From positions 62,001 to 126,000 of the forward strand of contig NZ_FMZX01000008.1 in the NCBI RefSeq assembly GCF_900101615.1: DNA of 64,000 bases, in the 5' to 3' direction. Every line of letters starts with the position of its first letter. Within the stretch, counting starts at the first letter, position 1. Positions 7,516 to 16,445 of this stretch are shown piece by piece. Under the pieces are notes generated by a model. That model saw only the letters and a list, made by a program, of their open reading frames with translations, searched no databases and was not told where the DNA came from. A program made the position numbers and the translations under genes. Origin of the DNA: Belnapia rosea. GTDB taxonomy: Bacteria; Pseudomonadota; Alphaproteobacteria; Acetobacterales; Acetobacteraceae.

Positions 7516-9028
7516 GGCCGATATGCGCCTGGTCCAGGTCGCCGAAGCGGGTGAACTCCGCCTCGAAGAAGAGCGGCACGGTACCGGTCGGGCCGTGGCG
7601 CTGCTTGGCGATGATGAGATCGGCCCGGTTGTGGACCGCCTCCATGCGCTGCTGCCACTGGTTCAGCGCCTCCTGGAACTTGTCCTCGCTCTCATGCGCT
7701 ACCTGCTTCGGCGCACGCTGGGCCTCGTAATATTCATCGCGGTAGACGAACATGACCATGTCGGCATCCTGCTCGATCGAGCCGGATTCTCGGAGGTCGG
7801 AGAGCTGGGGCCGCTTGTCCTCCCGCTGTTCCACCGCGCGGGAGAGCTGGGAAAGCGCCATCACCGGCACCGCCAGCTCTTTTGCAATGGCTTTGAGCCC
7901 CTGGGTGATCATGGAGATCTCCAGCACCCGGCTCTCCGGCCGCGTCCCCGCCGCCGGGCGCATGAGCTGGAGGTAGTCCACCACGATGAATTCCAGCCCC
8001 CGCGTCCGCTTCAGCCGCCGGCAGCGGGTACGAAGGGCGGAGATGGTGATGGCGGGCGTGTCGTCGATGACTAGCGGCAGCGTCGCCAGCTCCCGGCTCA
8101 CCTCGACGAACCGGTCGAAGTCGCGTTGCGAGATGTCACCGCGGCGGATCTTGTCGCCCGAGATGCGCGATGCCTCGGACAGCAACCGGGTAGCGAGCTG
8201 GTCGGCGCTCATCTCCAGTGAGAAGATGGCGACCGTGCCGCGCGGCTGGACCCCCTCGCCCTTCTCCTGCGCCTCCCGCACCAGGGCCTGGGCAGCACCG
8301 AAGGCGACCTTGGTGGCGAGCGCCGTCTTGCCCATGCCGGGGCGGCCGGCCAGGATCAGCAGGTCCGAGCCATGCAGGCCACCGGTCTTCGCGTCGAAGT
8401 CGCGCAAGCCGGAGGAGAGGCCGGAGACACCGCCGGGGGTCGAGAAGGCCCGTTCCGCGGCCAGCACCGCATCGGTCAGCGCCCGCTCGAAGGTGACGAA
8501 GCCCCCCTCCGAGCCGCCATCCTTGGCGAGGTCGAAGAGCCGCTGCTCGGCGGCCTCGAGCTGCGCCTTGGCATCGAGCTCGGGCTCGGCCCCATAGGCG
8601 CGGTTCACCACCTCCTCGCCGGCATCCACCAGCTGGCGGCGCAGCCAGGCGTCATGGATCATCCGGCCATATTCGCCGGCATTGATGATGCCGATCATCG
8701 CCGAGAGCAGCTGGGCCAGATAGGCCGGCCCACCCACCTCGTCGAGCAGGCCGGAATGCTCGAATTCCGGCCGCAACGTGACCACGTCGGCCAGCTGCCC
8801 TGCCTCGATCCGCCGCTGGATGGCACGGAAGATGCGCCCGTTCACCGCATCGGCGAAATGCTCCGGGGCCAGGAACTCGGAAACCCGTTCATAGGCCTTG
8901 TTGTTGGCCAGCAGGGCGCCGAGCAGCGCCTGTTCCGCCTGCAGGTTGGAGGGCGGCAGCCGCTGGGACATGCCCAGCATGCCGGCGTCGAGGCCGGCGA
9001 AAGGGGCGGGCTGATCCATGGTGTTCAT
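7502..9028 (-). CDS. dnaB: replicative DNA helicase DnaB
   Basis: This 508-residue hexameric helicase unwinds DNA at the replication fork. The N-terminal domain (about residues 25-130) starts at PPSNLQAEQALLGALL. The RecA-like C-terminal domain has Walker A AGRPGMGKTALAT (about 227-239), Walker B FIVVDYLQLM and the arginine-finger region KQRHGPTGTV. There is no intein. The start may be 9028 or the in-frame ATG at 9019. Two DnaA boxes lie 28-55 bases upstream. A DciA-like loader candidate is encoded at 38328-38792. Confidence 0.96.
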   Translation of the reverse strand: MNTMDQPAPFAGLDAGMLGMSQRLPPSNLQAEQALLGALLANNKAYERVSEFLAPEHFADAVNGRIFRAIQRRIEAGQLADVVTLRPEFEHSGLLDEVGGPAYLAQLLSAMIGIINAGEYGRMIHDAWLRRQLVDAGEEVVNRAYGAEPELDAKAQLEAAEQRLFDLAKDGGSEGGFVTFERALTDAVLAAERAFSTPGGVSGLSSGLRDFDAKTGGLHGSDLLILAGRPGMGKTALATKVAFGAAQALVREAQEKGEGVQPRGTVAIFSLEMSADQLATRLLSEASRISGDKIRRGDISQRDFDRFVEVSRELATLPLVIDDTPAITISALRTRCRRLKRTRGLEFIVVDYLQLMRPAAGTRPESRVLEISMITQGLKAIAKELAVPVMALSQLSRAVEQREDKRPQLSDLRESGSIEQDADMVMFVYRDEYYEAQRAPKQVAHESEDKFQEALNQWQQRMEAVHNRADLIIAKQRHGPTGTVPLFFEAEFTRFGDLDQAHIGHDGY

Positions 9029-9055
9029 GACGCCACCATAGCCCAGCCGGACGCC

Positions 9056-9083
9056 TGTGGATTACGGGGATGGCTGTGGATAA
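9056..9083 (-). promoter_or_regulatory. two DnaA boxes upstream of dnaB
   Basis: TGTGGATAA at 9075-9083 is the exact inverse complement of the consensus DnaA box TTATCCACA. TGTGGATTA at 9056-9064 differs at one position. The two are in the same orientation and 19 bases apart, 28 bases before the dnaB start codon. In this GC-rich context such a pair is unlikely by chance, so DnaA control of dnaB is a reasonable inference. Confidence 0.6.
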
Positions 9084-9170
9084 CGGGGGCAACCGCCCGG
9101 ACCGTCCCCATCGTGTCTTTCCGGACGCCCCGTCCGCCCACCGCCCCGGCCAGGCCGGGGCGGCCGCTGC

Positions 9171-9731
9171 TCACCACATCCAGGTATCGGTGTAGCTCAT
9201 CTCATAGACGGTCACCGAGGTATGGGAGTTGTTGTTGAGCGCCCCGAAGACCGCGTCGATGCCGCCGTGCTCGAAGTCCTTGCCGACATTCTTGGTGATC
9301 GTGCCATAGGTACGGCCGTCGACACCGAAGACGAGCTTTCCCGGCGTCCAGTCCAGGGTGTACTTGTGCGGCTTGCTTTCATCCACGCCGCTATAGGTCA
9401 CGGTGCGGTAACCATCACCGCCGGTCGAGGTCTTGTGGTGCGCGGTCCCGTAGACATTGCCGTTGTGGATCTCGGCGAGGTCCATCTCGTTTCCGGGCCA
9501 TTTGTCGTTGCCCGGCCAGAGCAGGATCGCCGGCCCCGCCTGGTTGCCCTTCAGCGAGGCGACGACCTCGTAATGGCCATAGCCGTTGCCGGCGCTCGCA
9601 CCCGACGGCCATTGCATCATGCCGGAATTACCGGTGAGCGTGACCTGCCCGGCCACGCTGGCGTCAATCTTGCCCCAGGTATGGTTCAGCTGCCCGACGC
9701 CACGGGAGAATGTCTCGAAAAAGTTCGCCAA
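9171..9731 (-). CDS. glycoside hydrolase family 16 beta-glucanase-like protein
   Basis: This 186-residue GH16-fold protein has the catalytic signature NEMDLAEIHNG (ExDxxE: nucleophile, assisting Asp, acid/base) near the middle. It is followed by a jelly-roll pattern (PHKYTLDWTPGKLVFGVDG). Such enzymes cut beta-1,3/1,4-glucans or bacterial exopolysaccharides. Two TTG starts are possible. The one at 9731 has GGAGG eight bases upstream, whereas the one at 9746 would put that site inside the gene. There is no signal peptide, which is odd for this extracellular family; export by another route or an intracellular role is possible. The AT-richer upstream region is unlike its neighbours and hints at acquisition. 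Confidence 0.85.
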   Translation of the reverse strand: MANFFETFSRGVGQLNHTWGKIDASVAGQVTLTGNSGMMQWPSGASAGNGYGHYEVVASLKGNQAGPAILLWPGNDKWPGNEMDLAEIHNGNVYGTAHHKTSTGGDGYRTVTYSGVDESKPHKYTLDWTPGKLVFGVDGRTYGTITKNVGKDFEHGGIDAVFGALNNNSHTSVTVYEMSYTDTWMW

Positions 9732-9771
9732 TTCAAAATCCTCCAATGCTGCGAGTGAAAGACACAGCCGG

Positions 9772-9787
9772 TTTCGTGAACACGAAA
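9772..9787. promoter_or_regulatory. perfect palindrome upstream of the GH16 gene, candidate operator
   Basis: TTTCGTG-AA-CACGAAA is a perfect 7-bp inverted repeat about 40 bases before the chosen GH16 start, inside a 200-base intergenic stretch that is visibly AT-richer than the window. A dimeric regulator site is the simplest reading; a small transcript hairpin is the alternative. Further along (9820-9860) CCAAT/ATTGG and CAACAA/TTGTTG pairs add weaker symmetry. Confidence 0.4.
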
Positions 9788-9945
9788 AGGTGTTACGGGC
9801 ACTGGGCTGTGAACGTCAACCACAACAATGTGGCTGACAACCAATATCGTTGTTGATTGGGATCATTATCTTGGGGTGAGGATACGTGCCGCGCCGGGGC
9901 CTCCATTGCCTCAGCCCTATCATTAACCGTGCATCGTCCGCTATT

Positions 9946-11184
9946 TCAGACGGATACCTTGCCCCCGACCGAGCCACGCTCCGCATCGACCATGTAGTCG
10001 CGTGCCATCGGCAGGGCATCGACGCTCGGCGAGAGCTGGAGCTGCCAGTTCATGTGGTCGGAGCGGCGGAAGGCCAGCTCCGCCCCGGCCAGGTAGAACT
10101 CGAACATCCGGCAGAAACGCTCGTCATAGAGCGAGAGGATGGCATCCCGGTTGGCGGCGAAGCGCCGGCGCCAGTGCCGCAGCGTCTCGGCATAGTGCAG
10201 CCGCAGGATCTCGATATCCGTGACCCACAACCCGGAGCGCTCCACCGCCGGCAGCACCTCCGACAGCGCCGGGGAATAGCCGCCGGGGAAGATGTATTTC
10301 GTCAGCCAGGGATTGGTCGCCCCCGGCCCGCTCGACCGGCCGATGGCATGGATCAGCGCGACGCCATCCGGCTTCAGCACCTGCTTCACGGTGCGGAAGA
10401 AGCCGCGGAAATGGTCGATCCCCACATGCTCGAACATGCCGACGGAGACGACCCGGTCCACCGCCCGCCCGAGGAATTGCGGCAGCGCCCGGTAGTCCAG
10501 CAGCTCGAACCGCACCCGGTCGGCCAGCCCCGCCTCCTCGGCCCGCTGCCGCGCGACGCCCAGCTGCTCCTCGCTGAGCGTGATGCCGGTGACCCGCGCG
10601 CCCCAGTCCCGCGCCAGGGTCAGCGCCATGCCGCCCCAGCCGCAGCCGATATCGACCACCTCCAGGCCCGGCTCGGTCAGCCGCAGCTTGGCGGCGATAT
10701 GCCGCTTCTTGGCCGCCTGCGCCTCCTCCAGCGTCTCCTGCCCGGTTGCGAAGTAGGCGCAGGAATATTGCCGGTCCCGGTCGAGGAAGAGGGCATAGAG
10801 CCGGCCGTTCAGGTCGTAGTGATGCGCCACGTTGCGCTTCGCGCGCCCCACCGGGTTCAGCTGGTCGAGATGCCGCCGCAGCAGCCGCAGCCGATAGTTC
10901 AGCGACTCCATCGGGTGCGGGCCGCCTGCCCAGAGATTGCCGGCCATGAGGTCCAGCAATTCGAAGATGCTGCAGTCCAGCGGCTCCGCCTCGCCGTCCA
11001 TGTAGAGCTCGCCGAGGGCAAGGCCGGGATTGGTCACCATCCGCCACTCGGCCCGCGTAGTGCGGAGCCAGAGCCCCGCCCTGGGCTCCGTGCCACTGCC
11101 ATACTCGCGCATGCGGCCAGAGGGGTAGCGCACGCAGAGCGTGCCGGTCTGGATCATTCGGGTCAGGATGGTGTGCAACAGCAT
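9946..11184 (-). CDS. cfa: cyclopropane-fatty-acyl-phospholipid synthase family methyltransferase
   Basis: This protein of about 412 residues is a SAM-dependent methyltransferase that adds a methylene bridge to unsaturated acyl chains of membrane phospholipids. The N-terminal lipid-binding region is followed by NVAHHYDLNGRLYALFLD and the SAM motif VVDIGCGWGGMALTLA, then VSVGMFEHVG and IFPGGYSPALSEV, all typical of Cfa. ATG at 11184 was preferred because GGGAG lies ten bases upstream; GTG/ATG codons up to 11238 are alternatives. It stands alone between GH16 and an MFS gene. Cfa confers acid and solvent tolerance in many bacteria. Confidence 0.92.
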   Translation of the reverse strand: MLLHTILTRMIQTGTLCVRYPSGRMREYGSGTEPRAGLWLRTTRAEWRMVTNPGLALGELYMDGEAEPLDCSIFELLDLMAGNLWAGGPHPMESLNYRLRLLRRHLDQLNPVGRAKRNVAHHYDLNGRLYALFLDRDRQYSCAYFATGQETLEEAQAAKKRHIAAKLRLTEPGLEVVDIGCGWGGMALTLARDWGARVTGITLSEEQLGVARQRAEEAGLADRVRFELLDYRALPQFLGRAVDRVVSVGMFEHVGIDHFRGFFRTVKQVLKPDGVALIHAIGRSSGPGATNPWLTKYIFPGGYSPALSEVLPAVERSGLWVTDIEILRLHYAETLRHWRRRFAANRDAILSLYDERFCRMFEFYLAGAELAFRRSDHMNWQLQLSPSVDALPMARDYMVDAERGSVGGKVSV

Positions 11185-11274
11185 GAATGCCGCACTCCCG
11201 TCATGGGCCGGTAACAGGGGCAGTCTGATCCGGGCCACGGGCAGCGTCCAGCGGCGGCGGCGCCGTATTTGTCC

Positions 11275-12408
11275 CTATGCGCCGCGCTGCCGCAGGACAC
11301 AGCGCAATTTGACCGCAACCGGCAGTGCGATTCCGCACAGCGCGGCCATGGCCCAGAAGCCACCGCCCCCGCAAGCGGCATAGAGCGGCCCGCAGGCATA
11401 GGTCAGCAGCCCCATCGCCAACCCGACCCCGAGGGAGGCGTGCAGCGTCTGCGCCGTCGCCGCCTGGCTTGGCGGCATCCCGCCCAGCACGCGCATGGCG
11501 CCGAGATGCATCGCCCCGAAGGTCAGCGCATGCAGCAGCTGCACCGTGGCGAGCGCCGGCAGCCAGTTCGTCGAGGCCGTCACGCCCCAGCGCACCACGC
11601 CGGCCACCGCCGCCAGCAGGGCGAGGCCCCCGGGACCCAGCCGGTCCACCAGCCGCCGCCCCCAGAGGAACAGCGCCACCTCCACCACCACCCCCTCGCC
11701 CCAGAGCAGGCCGATGACGCCGGAGGACAGCCCGACCGCCTGCCAGTGCAGCGTCGAGAACCCGTAATAGAGCGCGTGGCTGCCCTGGATCAGCGCCGAG
11801 AGCGGCAGCAGCCAGCGGAAGGCAGGGTCGCGGAAGGGGGCGGCGAACCCGCCCCGCCCGCTGCCCGCCACCTCCAGCCGCGGCAGGCCGCGCGCCGCCA
11901 GTGCCGTCAGCAGGAAGAAAGCCGAGGCGAGCCAGATGACCACCGTGGCCCCCGCCCATTGCACGGCGAAGCCCGCCAGGATCGCCGCCAGGATATAGCT
12001 CGCCGAACCCGCCGAGCGGGCCCGGCCGTAATCGAAGCCGAACCGCCGGGCGGCGCCGAGGCAGAGCGCGTCGGAGAGCGGCACCACCGGCGCGCTCACC
12101 AGCGCATGCAGCGCGGCGATGGCGAGCAGCCCGGCAAGGCCCGGCGCCCAGGCGAAGCCGGTGATGGTGCAGGCCGTGAGCCCGGCCGCCAGGACCAGGA
12201 TGCTCCGCGCATCGCCGAACCCGTCCGCCCCCCGCCCCACCGCCGGCGCCGCCAGCAGCCGGATGGCGGAGCCGAGCGCCAGCACGGTCGCGATCTCCCC
12301 CGGGCTCAGCCCACGCCCGGCCAGCACCGCCGGCAGGAAGGGCATCAGCACCCCCGCCGTTGCGAATTGCGCGGCAAAGCAGAGGGCGAACCGCCAGGCG
12401 ACGCTCAT
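11275..12408 (-). CDS. MFS transporter, HcaT/PPP-like
   Basis: This 377-residue carrier has about twelve membrane helices. It begins MSVAWRFALCFAAQFATAG. The phrase FDYGRARSAGSASYILAAI resembles the conserved loop of 3-phenylpropionate (HcaT-like) transporters of the PPP sub-family, and GRGADGFGDAR matches the loop 2-3 motif region. The substrate is unknown. The gene diverges from the helicase gene with 111 bases between starts. A long open frame continues upstream across the helicase but is a shadow of that gene. Confidence 0.82.
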   Translation of the reverse strand: MSVAWRFALCFAAQFATAGVLMPFLPAVLAGRGLSPGEIATVLALGSAIRLLAAPAVGRGADGFGDARSILVLAAGLTACTITGFAWAPGLAGLLAIAALHALVSAPVVPLSDALCLGAARRFGFDYGRARSAGSASYILAAILAGFAVQWAGATVVIWLASAFFLLTALAARGLPRLEVAGSGRGGFAAPFRDPAFRWLLPLSALIQGSHALYYGFSTLHWQAVGLSSGVIGLLWGEGVVVEVALFLWGRRLVDRLGPGGLALLAAVAGVVRWGVTASTNWLPALATVQLLHALTFGAMHLGAMRVLGGMPPSQAATAQTLHASLGVGLAMGLLTYACGPLYAACGGGGFWAMAALCGIALPVAVKLRCVLRQRGA

Positions 12409-12519
12409 GGCCGGCAGTGAACCGGCGCGCGAAGAGAACGGATTCCCAGCATGCTGCCCAGTAGCGCGGCCCCGCACATGGTTGCAATCCGCCGCCATCC
12501 GGCCCATGCATGGCGCCGC

Positions 12520-15471
12520 ATGCCGGACACCAATCCCCCTATGTTCGACGCCCGGGTTCGCGCGGTGCTTGGCCCAACCAACACCGGCAAGACTCACCTG
12601 GCGATCACTCGCCTGCTGGCCCATGCCAGCGGCATCATCGGCTTCCCGCTGCGCCTGCTGGCGCGCGAGAACTACGACCGCATGGTCGCCGCCAAGGGCG
12701 AGCGCTTCGTCGCGCTCATCACCGGCGAGGAGAAGATCGTCCCACCCGAAGCGAAATGGTTCGCCTGCACGGTCGAGGCCATGCCGCTCGACCGGCGCGT
12801 CGAATTCCTGGCGGTGGACGAGATCCAGCTCTGCGCCGACCCGGATCGCGGCCATGTCTTCACCGACCGCCTGCTGAATGCCCGCGGCATGGTCGAGACC
12901 ATGTTCCTCGGCGCCGAGACCATCCGCCCGCTGCTGCAGCGCCTGATCCCGCAGGCGGAGATCGAGACCCGGCCGCGCCTCTCGCAGCTGACCCATGCAG
13001 GTCCGCAGAAGCTGACCCGCCTGCCGGCGCGCAGCGCCGTCGTCGCCTTCTCCGCCGGCGAGGTCTATGCGATCGCCGAGGCTATCCGCCGCCGCCGTGG
13101 CGGCTGCGCCGTGGTGATGGGGCGCCTCAGCCCGCGCACCCGCAACGCCCAGGTGGCGCTCTACCAGAACCGCGAGGTCGACTTCCTGGTGGCGACGGAT
13201 GCCATCGGGATGGGGCTCAACATGGATGTGGACCATGTGGCCTTCGCCGCCCTGCAGAAATTCGACGGCCACAAGGCCCGCACGCTGACCGCGCAGGAAG
13301 CCGCGCAGATCGCCGGCCGCGCCGGCCGCGGCATGCGTGACGGCACCTTCGGCGTGACGGGCGACTGCCCGCCCCTGCCGGACGAGATCGTCCACAAGAT
13401 CGAGACCCATAATTTCGAGGCGCTGCAGACGCTGGCCTGGCGCAACAGCGAACTCGACTTCAGCAATGTCGATGCGCTGCTCGACAGCCTCGCCATGCCC
13501 TCGCCCCAGCCCGGCCTCGCCAAGGGCAATGACGCAGCGGACCACATCACCCTGTCGATGCTGGCGCGGGAGCCGGAGATCCGCGGCCTCGCCGCCACGC
13601 GCGGCCGGGTGCGGCTGCTCTGGGAAGCCTGCCAGATCCCGGATTTCCGCAAGCTCTCCGACGACAGCCATGCCGCGGTCTGCGGCCGCGTCTTCCGCCA
13701 CCTCGCCGAGGATGGCGTGGTGCCGGATGAGTGGGTGCTCGGCCAGATCGCGCAATGCGGCAGCATCGAGGGCGATCTCGACACGCTGATGGCCCGCCTC
13801 GCCAGCATCCGCGTCTGGGCCTATGTCGCCGCCCGCGGCGACTGGCTGAAGGATGCCGCCAATGTCCAGGGCGAGGCCCGCAAGGCCGAGGATGCCGTCA
13901 GCGACGCGCTGCATGAGCGGCTGACCGCCCGCTTCGTCGACCGCCGCGCCGCCCACCTCATCCGCCGCCTGGACGACACGGAGGAGGAGCTGCTCTCCGC
14001 CGTCACCCGCCAGGGCGAGGTGGTGGTCGAGGGCCATCCGGTCGGCCGCATCGAGGGCTTCCTCTTCCATCCGGAGGCCGAGGCGGAGACGGAGGAGCAG
14101 AAGAAGCTCATCCTCCGCGCCGCCCGCCGGGCCCTCAAGGAGGAGATGCCGCGCCGCGTCGCCGCGCTCGAGGTGGCGAAGGACGACGCCTTCGTCCTCA
14201 CCCCGGCGCATCGCATCTCCTGGAACAACGGCGCCAGCATCGCCGATGTCGCCCGTCTCCGCCCCGGCTCCGAGCCCGGCAAGCCGCTGGTCGAGCCGCT
14301 GCCGAGCGAATTCCTCGACGGCGCCCAGCGCGAGCGCGTCCGCGCCCGCCTGGCGAAGTTCATCGAGGGGCTGGTCGCCAAGGAGCTCGGTATCCTCTCG
14401 ACCATCGAGACCAAGGCCGAGGCCGAGGGCGCGCTGCGCGGCCCGGCCTTCCTGCTGCGCGAGCAGCTCGGCCTCGCCCTCGGCGGGACGGAGGGCAATA
14501 TCGGCCCCGACCTGCGGCAGAAGCTGAAGGCGATCGGCGTTCGGGCCGGCCGCTTCGCCCTCTTCGTGCCTGAGGCGCTGAAGCCCCGCGCCATGGCGCT
14601 GCGGGCGCAGCTCTGGGCCATGTCGCGCAATATCGAGACGCCCGGCCTGCCCGCCCCCGGCCTCGTCGCCCTGCAGCGCCGCGACCCGGCGGCGGAGGGC
14701 GAATCGGCCGCCGCGCCCGTCTGGGCCAGCTGGCCGCCCGGCTTCGCCGAGACCATCGGCTGGATCGAAGCCGGCCCGGTGCTGCTCCGCCTCGACGTGG
14801 CCGAGCGCATCGCCGCCGAGCTCGGCTACCTGACCCGCCGCGCCCCCGCCCCGCCGCCACCCGACCTCGCCAGCCGGCTCGGGGTGAAGGCGGATACGCT
14901 CGGCGTGACGCTGACCGCCCTCGGCTTCCGGCTGATCGAGCCGGTGCCGCTGGAGGAGGGCCAGTACGGCCCGCCGACGCCGCTCCGCATCGCCCAGCCG
15001 CGTCCGCAGCACCATGCGCGCGGCGACCGCCGTCCACAGCCGCATCAGGGGCAGGGCCAAGGTCAGGGCCAGCGCGACCGCCGCCCGCCGCAGGGCGCCC
15101 GGCCGCAGCCCCAGGCCCTGCCGGAGGGCATGTTCGGCCCGCCGGTGCCGCCCGAGTTGCTGCGCGGCCCGCGGCCCCAGCACCATGCCAAGCCAAACCA
15201 CCAGGGACGGACGCAGCACCAGGGCAAGGGCCCGCCGCAGCATCGCGGCCCGCGTCCCGAGGGACGGCAGGACGGCCGCCAGGAGGGACGGCCCGAAGGG
15301 CGCCAGGAAGGCCGGCCCGAGGCCCGGCCCGAAGGGCGTCACGACCATCGCCCGCGCCAGGATGGGCCGCCGCGCGGCCCGCGGCCGCATCAGCCGCCGC
15401 GCAAGCCGCCGGAGCCGCGGATCAATCCGGACTCGCCCTTCGCCATCCTGGCAAAGCTCAAGCTGCGGTAA
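12520..15471 (+). CDS. SUV3-like DEAD/DExH RNA helicase with basic low-complexity tail
   Basis: This protein of about 983 residues is related to the mitochondrial degradosome helicase SUV3. The N-terminal motor has Walker A VLGPTNTGKTHLA at about residue 15, DEIQLC as motif II and AQIAGRAGRGMRDGTFG as motif VI. A conserved middle and C-terminal domain follows (to about residue 825). The last 150 residues are a disordered tail rich in Gln, Arg, Gly, Pro and His with repeated EGRQ/EGRP units, likely to bind RNA. ATG at 12520 was chosen; 12541 is possible. An S4-domain protein follows after three bases, then fdxA and carD, an order typical of alphaproteobacteria. Confidence 0.88.
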   Translation: MPDTNPPMFDARVRAVLGPTNTGKTHLAITRLLAHASGIIGFPLRLLARENYDRMVAAKGERFVALITGEEKIVPPEAKWFACTVEAMPLDRRVEFLAVDEIQLCADPDRGHVFTDRLLNARGMVETMFLGAETIRPLLQRLIPQAEIETRPRLSQLTHAGPQKLTRLPARSAVVAFSAGEVYAIAEAIRRRRGGCAVVMGRLSPRTRNAQVALYQNREVDFLVATDAIGMGLNMDVDHVAFAALQKFDGHKARTLTAQEAAQIAGRAGRGMRDGTFGVTGDCPPLPDEIVHKIETHNFEALQTLAWRNSELDFSNVDALLDSLAMPSPQPGLAKGNDAADHITLSMLAREPEIRGLAATRGRVRLLWEACQIPDFRKLSDDSHAAVCGRVFRHLAEDGVVPDEWVLGQIAQCGSIEGDLDTLMARLASIRVWAYVAARGDWLKDAANVQGEARKAEDAVSDALHERLTARFVDRRAAHLIRRLDDTEEELLSAVTRQGEVVVEGHPVGRIEGFLFHPEAEAETEEQKKLILRAARRALKEEMPRRVAALEVAKDDAFVLTPAHRISWNNGASIADVARLRPGSEPGKPLVEPLPSEFLDGAQRERVRARLAKFIEGLVAKELGILSTIETKAEAEGALRGPAFLLREQLGLALGGTEGNIGPDLRQKLKAIGVRAGRFALFVPEALKPRAMALRAQLWAMSRNIETPGLPAPGLVALQRRDPAAEGESAAAPVWASWPPGFAETIGWIEAGPVLLRLDVAERIAAELGYLTRRAPAPPPPDLASRLGVKADTLGVTLTALGFRLIEPVPLEEGQYGPPTPLRIAQPRPQHHARGDRRPQPHQGQGQGQGQRDRRPPQGARPQPQALPEGMFGPPVPPELLRGPRPQHHAKPNHQGRTQHQGKGPPQHRGPRPEGRQDGRQEGRPEGRQEGRPEARPEGRHDHRPRQDGPPRGPRPHQPPRKPPEPRINPDSPFAILAKLKLR

Positions 15472-15474
15472 GCC

Positions 15475-15774
15475 GTGGAGGCCGAGGACCGGGACTGGCA
15501 GCGTCTCGACAAATGGCTGTGGTGCGCGCGGGTGGCCAAGACCCGCGCCGCCTGCGCCCGCATCGTGGAGACCGGCGGCGTCCGGGTGAACCGCCAGCCG
15601 ACCGACAAGCCGCATTACAAGCTGCGCCCCGGTGACGTGCTGACCTTCGCCCTCGGCAACGCCGAGCGCGGGGTGGTGCGCATCTGGCGCGTGCTCGCGC
15701 TCGGCGACCGGCGCGGCCCCGCCAGCGAGGCGCGGAGCCTCTTCGAGGATATCTCGGGCGGATCGGATCCCTGA
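15475..15774 (+). CDS. S4-domain RNA-binding protein, Hsp15-like
   Basis: This 99-residue protein has a GTG start three bases after the helicase stop. The S4 RNA-binding fold covers most of it ([36 protein letters not shown]). The N-terminal DKWLW is typical of the Hsp15/YrfH family, which binds stalled 50S subunits. Co-transcription with the RNA helicase suggests a joint RNA-handling or ribosome-rescue role, which is an inference. The tail is short and acidic. Confidence 0.85.
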   Translation: MEAEDRDWQRLDKWLWCARVAKTRAACARIVETGGVRVNRQPTDKPHYKLRPGDVLTFALGNAERGVVRIWRVLALGDRRGPASEARSLFEDISGGSDP

Positions 15775-15844
15775 CCGCCTTGCCAGGGCGGCCTCATCGG
15801 TCCATGTCTCCGCCAGATTTTGCCGGGCCGAGGACCGATCCGCC

Positions 15845-16177
15845 GTGACCTATGTCGTCATCGAAAACTGCATCAAGTGCAAGTTCATGGATTGCGTGGA
15901 GGTTTGCCCGGTCGACTGCTTCTATGTCGGCGACAATATGCTGGTCATTCATCCGGACGAGTGCATCGACTGCGGCGTCTGCGAGCCGGAATGCCCCGCC
16001 GAGGCCATCGTGCCGGATAGCGACGACCGGGCAGCCCCCTATGCCGAGCTCAACCGCACCTATGCGGCCGAGTGGCCGAACATCACCCGCAAGGGCGAGC
16101 CGCCGGTCGATGCGGATGAGTGGAAGGACAAGCCCGGCAAGCGGGAGTTGTTCAGCCCCGCCCCGGGCAAACCCTGA
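15845..16177 (+). CDS. fdxA: 7Fe/8Fe ferredoxin FdxA
   Basis: This 110-residue seven-iron ferredoxin carries electrons in the cytosol. Cluster ligands are visible in [19 protein letters not shown] and in [16 protein letters not shown], the arrangement that holds one [3Fe-4S] and one [4Fe-4S] cluster. The start is GTG at 15845, giving TYVVIENC directly after Met. The C-terminal half lacks clusters and has the usual [15 protein letters not shown] motif. It stands between the helicase/S4 pair and carD, as in many alphaproteobacteria. Confidence 0.95.
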   Translation: MTYVVIENCIKCKFMDCVEVCPVDCFYVGDNMLVIHPDECIDCGVCEPECPAEAIVPDSDDRAAPYAELNRTYAAEWPNITRKGEPPVDADEWKDKPGKRELFSPAPGKP

Positions 16178-16231
16178 AGCCCACCGCCATCTCACAAATG
16201 AGACAAGGCTGCGATGCTTGGACAGGTTCTG

Positions 16232-16260
16232 GTGACACCAGCCGGAAATAATGCTATCTT
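16232..16260 (+). promoter_or_regulatory. sigma70-type promoter of carD
   Basis: GTGACA (16232-16237) and TATCTT (16255-16260) are separated by 17 bases and match the -35 and -10 consensus at five and four of six positions. Transcription would start near 16267, giving carD a leader of about 180 bases. The 268-base gap between fdxA and carD holds nothing else that I recognise apart from small hairpins (16190-16203 and near 16391). Confidence 0.45.
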
Positions 16261-16445
16261 CCGGGCGTAAATGGCCAGACCGGCCCGAGCGGCAAGGCCG
16301 AGACAGCATCCTTTGCGGAGTCTCGGCTTCCCAGTGAACCGGACCGGTCCTGAGCCGATGACATGTCCTGGCGATGCTCCCATCTGTGTGCCCCCCACCG
16401 GGGGCCTTGAGGGGCATGGCCGGTGACGCAGGAGAGTTGTCCGGT

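Noticed and set aside
11409-15615. Very long open frame on the minus strand opposite the helicase gene
   Set aside because: It runs antisense to a well-supported helicase, has Arg/Gly/Asp-rich low-complexity sequence and no domain. GC-rich third positions keep antisense frames open.
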